Shown: positions 59,158 to 64,000 of the stretch, piece after piece
Numbering within the stretch: position 1 is the stretch's first letter
Layout of the letters: each line of letters opens with the position of its first letter
NCBI RefSeq assembly: GCF_011297335.1
Contig: NZ_JAAOTJ010000006.1
Span: 62,001-126,000, forward strand
Reading direction: 5' to 3'
Origin: Catellatospora methionotrophica
Lineage (GTDB): Bacteria > Actinomycetota > Actinomycetes > Mycobacteriales > Micromonosporaceae
Length of the DNA stretch: 64,000 bases
The notes under the pieces: model-generated
Told to the model about the DNA's origin: nothing
The model's input: the letters and a program-made list of their open reading frames with translations, nothing else
Database searches by the model: none
Translations under genes and position numbers: made by a program

Positions 59158-60342
59158 TCACGCGTGGCCTCCCTCGGGCACGGTGGCGCGCAGCACGAAA
59201 CCGCCGCCGGACAGGTCCACGGTCGACAGCGTGCCACCGACCAGCGCCAGGCGTTCGGCCAGGCCACGCAGGCCGTTGCCGGGAGCCGGGTCGGCGGGCA
59301 CGCCACGGCCGTCGTCGCGTACCTCCAACTGCCAGTGCCCGGCCCGGCTGAGCGCGATCACGCACGAGCTCGCGCCGCTGTGCCGGATGACGTTGGTGGC
59401 GGCCTCGCGCACCGCCCAGGCGAACGCGTCGTCGACGGCGGCGGGCAGCGGTTCGGCCGTGGTACGCACGGTCGGCTCGATGCCCGCGTCGGACAGCGCC
59501 GCCCCGGCGGTGGCGAGTTCGGCGGTGAACGCGCGGGCCCGGTAGCCGGTGACCGCCTGCCGGACCTCGGCCAGCGCCGTGCGCCCGATCTGCTCGATCT
59601 CGGCGGCCTCCCGCGCGGCGGCCTCGGCGTCGCGCCCGGCGGTGCGGCGTACGACCTCGGCTTTGACGACGATCAGGGACAGGCTGTGGCCGAGCAGGTC
59701 GTGCAGGTCGCGGGCGAAACGCAGGCGCTCGCCCTCGACGGCGGCGCGGGCCAGCTCCTCACGGGTCGCGCTCAGCTCGCGGATCAGGCGCATCATCCGG
59801 CGGACGACCATGATCAGCGCACCGGCCATGATCGTGTTGAAGACCGACTCGGCGATCTCCGGGGCGGGCTCGCCGTGCATCATGCCCAGCACGACCTGCA
59901 CGGCGACCATCGCGCCGAGCCAGTAGTAGGCCAGCGGCAGGCCGTACAGCGCCACTCCGGCGGCGGCCATGTAGAGCACCAGTCCCAGCCAGCCGCCCGG
60001 CTGCCCGCCGTATGCCGCCGCCAGGGTCACCCCGAGGACCGTGACCAGCGCGAGCAGGGCCTGGTTACGCAGGGTCGGCTGGCCGGTGCCGCTGAAGCCC
60101 TGCACCACGACGAACAGGTACAGCACGATGAACGCGGCCAGCCCGGCACCGGCCGCCAGGGGAGCGGTGACCTGCCCGACCAGTACGGCATGGATCGCCG
60201 GAGCCATCGGCCACAGCCAGAGCGCGGCGAACACCGCGCCCCGGCGCTGCCCGCGCCGTCTCGCCTGGCCGGACGCGGCCGAGCCGGGCCGGTGCGACGA
60301 GGTCGCACCCGCCCGGCTCAGGCCGTCCAGGAACCCGGACAT
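59158..60342 (-). CDS. Sensor histidine kinase, HisKA_3 (DesK/NarX-like) type
   Basis: A 394-residue membrane kinase. Basic cytoplasmic N-terminus of about 38 residues, five to six membrane helices to about residue 165, then the dimerisation domain with phospho-His214 in FARDLHDLLGHSLS and a C-terminal ATPase domain (VREAATNVIRHS as N box, DDGRG, GNGLRGL). No extracellular sensor domain is seen, so it senses within the membrane, as DesK does. Its ATG overlaps the stop of the permease gene by one base (TGATG). Cognate regulator is encoded next. Confidence 0.93.
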   Translation of the reverse strand: MSGFLDGLSRAGATSSHRPGSAASGQARRRGQRRGAVFAALWLWPMAPAIHAVLVGQVTAPLAAGAGLAAFIVLYLFVVVQGFSGTGQPTLRNQALLALVTVLGVTLAAAYGGQPGGWLGLVLYMAAAGVALYGLPLAYYWLGAMVAVQVVLGMMHGEPAPEIAESVFNTIMAGALIMVVRRMMRLIRELSATREELARAAVEGERLRFARDLHDLLGHSLSLIVVKAEVVRRTAGRDAEAAAREAAEIEQIGRTALAEVRQAVTGYRARAFTAELATAGAALSDAGIEPTVRTTAEPLPAAVDDAFAWAVREAATNVIRHSGASSCVIALSRAGHWQLEVRDDGRGVPADPAPGNGLRGLAERLALVGGTLSTVDLSGGGFVLRATVPEGGHA

Positions 60343-61079
60343 CACCGCAGTGCCGCCGAGCGACGGTAGGCCCACGCCGCGAGCGCGCCGAAGACCAGCG
60401 CCCAGGCTGCGAGGATGGCGAGCCCGCCGACCGGCGGGGCCTGCCCTGCGACCACGGACCAGCCCAGCTCGGCGAAGCGGTTGCTGGGCAGCCAGGTGGC
60501 GATCGAGGCGAGCACGTGCGGCATCACGGCGACCGGCACGAACAGCCCGCCCAGGAAGGCCAGGCCGAACACGCCCAGCATGCTCACCGGCTGGGTCAGC
60601 TGCGGCGGCAGGGTGAAACCCAGGGCCAGGCCGAACGCCGCGAAGGGCAGGCTGCCCAGCCACATCAGCACGACCAGCGCGACCCACTGCCCGGCGCTGA
60701 ACGACACCCCGTTCGCGAACGCGGCGACCAGGCCCACCGAGACCACCGGCGGGATCGCCAGCAGCGAGGCCAGCAGTGCCTTCACCGCGACCACCTGGGT
60801 CGGGGCGAGCGGCGTGATCCGCAGCTGGCGCAACCAGCCGTTGGCGCGCTCCTGGGACACCGCGATGCCGACCGACAGCGCGCCGACCAGCGCCCCGTAC
60901 GCGGCCATGCTGACCATCAGGTATGCCGCGACGTCCACGCCGCCGACCTGGCCGGCGTCCCCGGAGCTGCCGCTGCTGATCGTGTAGATCAGCACGGGCA
61001 GCACCACGGTGAAGATCGCCATGCGCGGCTCGCGGATCAGGCGGCGCAGTTCGAAGATGAGATAGGCGCGCATGGTCAC
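60342..61079 (-). CDS. ABC-2 type transporter permease
   Basis: A 245-residue protein with six membrane helices; it begins RAYLIFELRRLIREPRMAIF as in ABC-2 permeases of the DrrB/NodJ type. Overlaps the ATPase gene by four bases (ATGA) and the kinase gene by one. The set ATPase-permease-kinase-regulator is a common actinobacterial and firmicute arrangement for exporters induced by membrane-active compounds. Confidence 0.92.
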   Translation of the reverse strand: MTMRAYLIFELRRLIREPRMAIFTVVLPVLIYTISSGSSGDAGQVGGVDVAAYLMVSMAAYGALVGALSVGIAVSQERANGWLRQLRITPLAPTQVVAVKALLASLLAIPPVVSVGLVAAFANGVSFSAGQWVALVVLMWLGSLPFAAFGLALGFTLPPQLTQPVSMLGVFGLAFLGGLFVPVAVMPHVLASIATWLPSNRFAELGWSVVAGQAPPVGGLAILAAWALVFGALAAWAYRRSAALR

Positions 61080-61969
61080 TCCTTGCCAGCGGACGCGGTC
61101 AGGGACAGGAAGGCCTCTTCCAGGCCCGCCCCGGTGATCTCGAGGTTGCGCCAGGCGTGGCCGTCGGCCAGCAGGGCGCGCACGGTGCGGTCGGAGTCGT
61201 CGCAGCGCAGCAGGGCACGCTCGCCGCGCTGCTCGGCCTCGACCACGCCCGGCAGGCGGCGCAGCACGTCGAGGTCGGTGCCCGCACGGTCGAAGCTGAC
61301 CGTACGCCCACCGGTGAGCTGCTTGATGTCCGCGCCGCTGCCGTCGGCGACGACCTGGCCGCGTGCGATCACGATGACGCGGTCGGCGAAGTCGTCGGCC
61401 TCTTCGAGATAGTGCGTCGCGAACAGCACCGTGCGCCCGGTCGCCGCGTAGCGTCGCATCGCCGCCCAGAACGCCTGGCGGCTCTCCACGTCCAGCGCGG
61501 CGGTCGGCTCGTCGAGCACGAGCAGTTCGGGGTTTCCGGCCAGCGCGAACGCGAAGCGCACCCGCTGGGTCTGCCCGCCGGAGAGCTTGTCGAGCCGCCG
61601 CCCGGCCAGGTCCGTGAGGTCGGCCGTGGCCAGGACCTCGGCGGTGGGCAGCGGGTCGCGGTACAGCGCGCGGGCGAGTTCGACCAGCTCGCGTACTGTC
61701 GCGTTGGCGGCGAAGCCCGACTCCTGCAGCATCGCGCCGACCTTGCCGGCCCGCACCGCCTCGGTGGGAGTGCCGCCGAACACGCGCACCGTGCCGGCCG
61801 TGGGTTCCAGCAGGCCGAGCAGCATGTTGATGGTGGTGGACTTGCCTGCACCGTTGGGGCCGAGCAGCGCCACCGTCTGCCCGCGGGCGATGGACAGGTC
61901 GATGCCGTCCACCGCCCGGACCGGGCCGTAGTTCTTCGCGACCGCTTGCAGCCGCACCGCTTCCGTCAT
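61076..61969 (-). CDS. ABC transporter ATP-binding protein
   Basis: A 297-residue ATPase with Walker A GPNGAGKST, signature LSGGQTQR, Walker B LLVLDEPTAALD and switch TTHYL-type ATHYLEEAD. The 90-residue C-terminal part after the nucleotide-binding domain is typical of drug-exporter ATPases. First gene of the four-gene operon; the ATG has TAGCGT at 61982-61977, 13 bases upstream, so the operon is probably transcribed from a leaderless promoter. Confidence 0.93.
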   Translation of the reverse strand: MTEAVRLQAVAKNYGPVRAVDGIDLSIARGQTVALLGPNGAGKSTTINMLLGLLEPTAGTVRVFGGTPTEAVRAGKVGAMLQESGFAANATVRELVELARALYRDPLPTAEVLATADLTDLAGRRLDKLSGGQTQRVRFAFALAGNPELLVLDEPTAALDVESRQAFWAAMRRYAATGRTVLFATHYLEEADDFADRVIVIARGQVVADGSGADIKQLTGGRTVSFDRAGTDLDVLRRLPGVVEAEQRGERALLRCDDSDRTVRALLADGHAWRNLEITGAGLEEAFLSLTASAGKE

Positions 61970-62040
61970 GCGTCCGACGCTAGGCGGAGCCGGGACGGCC
62001 GGGCAGATCCGGCGATCCCGACTCCGGCAGGACAGATGTC

Positions 62041-62670
62041 CTAGGCCTTGGTGGGAACGACCGGGTCACCGATCTTGACCTGCGGGTTCGGCATGCGCAT
62101 GCGGCGGAAGGTGATCCCGCGCATGACCGCGTACATGTACAGCGAGCCCATACGCTGGGTGGTCTTGGGGTAGTTCGCCTTGATCAGCTTCTTGATCTTC
62201 CGGCAGATCAGGATGCTGTCCACGATCACGGCCAGCGCCAGCAGCAGCCAGATGATGTTCGCGGCGAGCGCGATGCGCGGGTCGCGGACCTGGATCAGGA
62301 AGAAGATCAGGAATGCGCCGCCGAAGAACCAGGTGCCGACGGTACGCCGGGAGTCGACGTAGTCGCGCACCAGCCGCCGCTCCGGTCCCTTGTCCCGGGG
62401 CAGCAGGAAGCGCTCGTCGCCCGCCTTCATGCCGGCCATGGACTCGGCCCGCTCGGAGCGCATCTTCTCGCGCGAGCGCTTCATCGCCTCGCGGCGGTTC
62501 GCCGGCGGCGGCTCGGCCTTGCGGCGCTGGGCCTCGGTGCGCTTGGGCGTCGCCTTGCCCTTGCCGGGCGTGTGGGAGCGCGACGCGCGCACGATCTCCG
62601 AGGCGGCCTCGGGCTCAGCACCCGTGGTCGCGGCGGAAACGTCGGTGGTCTTGCGGGAGAACAACGGCAC
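62041..62670 (-). CDS. DUF3043 family membrane protein
   Basis: A 209-residue actinobacterial protein. The first half is strongly basic and disordered (KGKATPKRTEAQRRKAEPPP, then KRSREKMRSE), followed by RDKGPERRLVRDYVDSRR, two membrane helices at about 120-165, and a short basic tail. No function is established for DUF3043. GTG start at 62670 with TACCCT at 62682-62677, 12 bases upstream; no ribosome site (leaderless). Confidence 0.88.
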   Translation of the reverse strand: MPLFSRKTTDVSAATTGAEPEAASEIVRASRSHTPGKGKATPKRTEAQRRKAEPPPANRREAMKRSREKMRSERAESMAGMKAGDERFLLPRDKGPERRLVRDYVDSRRTVGTWFFGGAFLIFFLIQVRDPRIALAANIIWLLLALAVIVDSILICRKIKKLIKANYPKTTQRMGSLYMYAVMRGITFRRMRMPNPQVKIGDPVVPTKA

Positions 62671-62994
62671 GCAGCAAGGGTAGCCGACCCGGCGGCGCAC
62701 CCGACGCCCACCGCGTCGCGCCCTGTGACGAACAGCTCCCCACCCACCCCGCCCCTGCCCACCGCCCCACCCCGCGCCCGCTCCACCCGCCTCACCGAGC
62801 CTGCTCCCCCCGCGCGCCCCACCGCCCCCGAACCGCCCCCGAACCGCCCCCACCCCGGTCGCGCCCACCGGGCCGCAAATAGACGTTGGCCTATCTGGAT
62901 GAGTTTTTGGCGATCGAACTCATCCAGATAGGCCAACGTCTATGTAAAACGGGTTGCCCGACGGCGATCGGACGGGCGGGCCGGTGGGGTCGGG
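62671..62994. other. Non-coding interval: C-rich strand and family A hairpin
   Basis: This 324-base gap holds the -10 of the DUF3043 gene (62677-62682), then about 140 bases (62730-62875) with very strong C-over-G bias on the plus strand, including CCGCCCCCGAA repeated near 62820-62850, then the family A hairpin at 62879-62943, and about 50 ordinary bases before the murA-type stop. I see no gene in it. Confidence 0.6.
62879..62943. repeat. Long intergenic hairpin, family A, copy 3
   Basis: Perfect 27-bp arms at 62879-62905 and 62917-62943 with an 11-base loop TTTGGCGATCG. Outer arm ATAGACGTTGGCCTAT is shared with the other copies; inner stem CTGGATGAG is specific to this copy and fully paired. 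Confidence 0.9.
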
Positions 62995-64000
62995 TCAGCG
63001 GGAGACGGTGGCGCCGAGGTTGGCGAGCTTGGCCTCGAAGTCCTCGTAGCCGCGGTTGATCAGGTCGACGCCGTGCACCCGCGAGGTGCCCTCGGCGGCC
63101 AGGGCCGCGATGAGGTGGCTGAAGCCCGCCCGCAGGTCGGGGATGACCAGGTCGGTCGCGTGCAGCTTGGCCGGGCCGGCGATGACGGCGCTGTGGCGGA
63201 AGCCCATCCGGCCGAAACGGCACGGGGTGCCGCCCAGGCAGTCCTGGAAGACCTGGATGTGCGCGCCCATCTGGTTCAGCGCGCTGGTGTAGCCGAAGCG
63301 CTTCTCGTACACCGTCTCGTGCACCACGGACAGGCCGTTGGCCTGGGTCAGCGCCACGACCAGCGGCTGCTGCCAGTCGGTCATGAAACCGGGGTGAACG
63401 TCGGTCTCCAGCGCCACGGGGCGCAGGTCGCCACCGGGGTGCCAGAAGCGGATGCCGCCGTCGACCGGGTTGTCGTCGATCTCGAACTCGCCGCCGATCG
63501 ACCGGAACACGTTGAGGTACGTGGTCATGTCGGCCTGGCGGGCGCCCTTGACGGTGATGTCGCCCTTGGTGGCCAGCGCGGCCGAGGCCCAGCTCGCGGC
63601 CTCGATGCGGTCGGGGATGGGCCGGTGCGAGAAGCCGCCCAGGCGCGGCACGCCCTGGATCTCGATCACCCGGTTGGTGTGCACCTTGATGATCGCGCCC
63701 ATCTTCTGCAGGATGCAGATCAGGTCGATGATCTCGGGCTCGACCGCGGCGTTGCTCAGCTCGGTGACACCCTCGGCGAGCACGGCGGTGAGCAGGATCT
63801 GCTCGGTCGCGCCGACCGACGGGTAGTCCAGCTCGTACTTGATGCCGTGCAGGCCGTCCGGGGCCGACAGGTGCAGGCCTTCCGGGGTCTTGTCGACGAC
63901 GGCACCGAAGCGCCGCAGCGCCTCCAGGTGGTAGTCGATGGGGCGCGGGCCGATGTGGCAGCCGCCCAGGTCCGGGATGAACGCGTGGCCGAGCCGGTGC
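62995..64000 (-). CDS. MurA-family UDP-N-acetylglucosamine 1-carboxyvinyltransferase (5' end beyond window)
   Basis: The frame stays open to the window edge, so the last 334 residues or so are present and the N-terminal part is missing. MurA transfers enolpyruvate from PEP to UDP-GlcNAc in the first committed step of peptidoglycan synthesis. The visible part starts just before the active-site loop GGCHIGPRP, with Cys at the position of the catalytic Cys115 of E. coli MurA, and continues with YPSVGATEQILL, GEFEIDDNP and DLRAGFSHLIAALAAEG. Many actinobacterial MurA proteins have Asp at that site, so this may be a second paralogue; the rest of the gene is needed to decide. Confidence 0.88.
   Translation of the reverse strand, partial: HRLGHAFIPDLGGCHIGPRPIDYHLEALRRFGAVVDKTPEGLHLSAPDGLHGIKYELDYPSVGATEQILLTAVLAEGVTELSNAAVEPEIIDLICILQKMGAIIKVHTNRVIEIQGVPRLGGFSHRPIPDRIEAASWASAALATKGDITVKGARQADMTTYLNVFRSIGGEFEIDDNPVDGGIRFWHPGGDLRPVALETDVHPGFMTDWQQPLVVALTQANGLSVVHETVYEKRFGYTSALNQMGAHIQVFQDCLGGTPCRFGRMGFRHSAVIAGPAKLHATDLVIPDLRAGFSHLIAALAAEGTSRVHGVDLINRGYEDFEAKLANLGATVSR

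Noticed and set aside
62995-63783. Murein gene starting at the internal GTG at 63783
   Set aside because: The frame continues upstream to the window edge with conserved MurA residues including the active-site Cys loop, so the true start lies outside.

Overview
The window is very GC-rich, uses GTG starts freely, and has the gene content and order of an actinomycete chromosome: glnE, glnA next to an RDD gene, lipA next to a DUF4191 gene, lipB, sucB, lpd, pepA, gcvT, then cobS and cobUT. The SCO5389-family gene and the promoter style (TANNNT about 12 bp before the start codon, no Shine-Dalgarno) also fit. A filamentous member of the Micromonosporaceae or a relative is the likeliest source; this is inferred from gene content and repeats, not tested. 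Coding density is high. I see no rRNA, tRNA, insertion sequence, prophage or CRISPR array.

Layout. 1-6700: EEP-family membrane protein, TetR regulator with paired operators and a folded leader, glutamine amidotransferase, glnE, metallophosphoesterase. 6760-13050: penicillin acylase, a large HExxH/VWD surface protein, and a stand-alone holin-like protein. 13200-19140: glnA behind a GlnR-type box, RDD protein, MFS exporter with an HTH repressor, DUF4191 protein, lipA. 19190-24132: vapBC, an aspartyl-tRNA synthetase behind a T-box leader, lemA and an HtpX-like protease, all lying between lipA and lipB. 24199-33403: lipB, an MMPL transporter, two polytopic membrane proteins, and a CooC-like ATPase/SCO5389/LLM oxidoreductase set with a Zur-like box over its promoter.

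33535-45700: secreted PHB-depolymerase-type esterase, TIGR01777 protein, DUF6297/ABC pair, sucB-lpd, pepA, gcvT. 45713-49031: lower-ligand end of cobalamin assembly (cobS and a cobU-cobT fusion). 49122-58480: small protein, aldo/keto reductase, Q/P/G-rich WG-repeat protein, ABC exporter operon, MFS transporter, azlCD. 58506-64000: ABC exporter plus two-component operon, DUF3043 protein, and the 3' part of a murA-family gene running off the window.

Linked functions: glnA and glnE make and adenylylate glutamine synthetase; lipB and lipA make lipoate, which SucB and the glycine cleavage system (gcvT) use and Lpd reoxidises; CobU, CobT and CobS complete the cobamide nucleotide loop.

The most striking non-coding signal is eleven long intergenic hairpins of five sequence families, about one per 6 kb, some with compensatory changes between copies. 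The most specific regulatory find is the T-box leader with a complete antisequestrator fold ahead of aspS.
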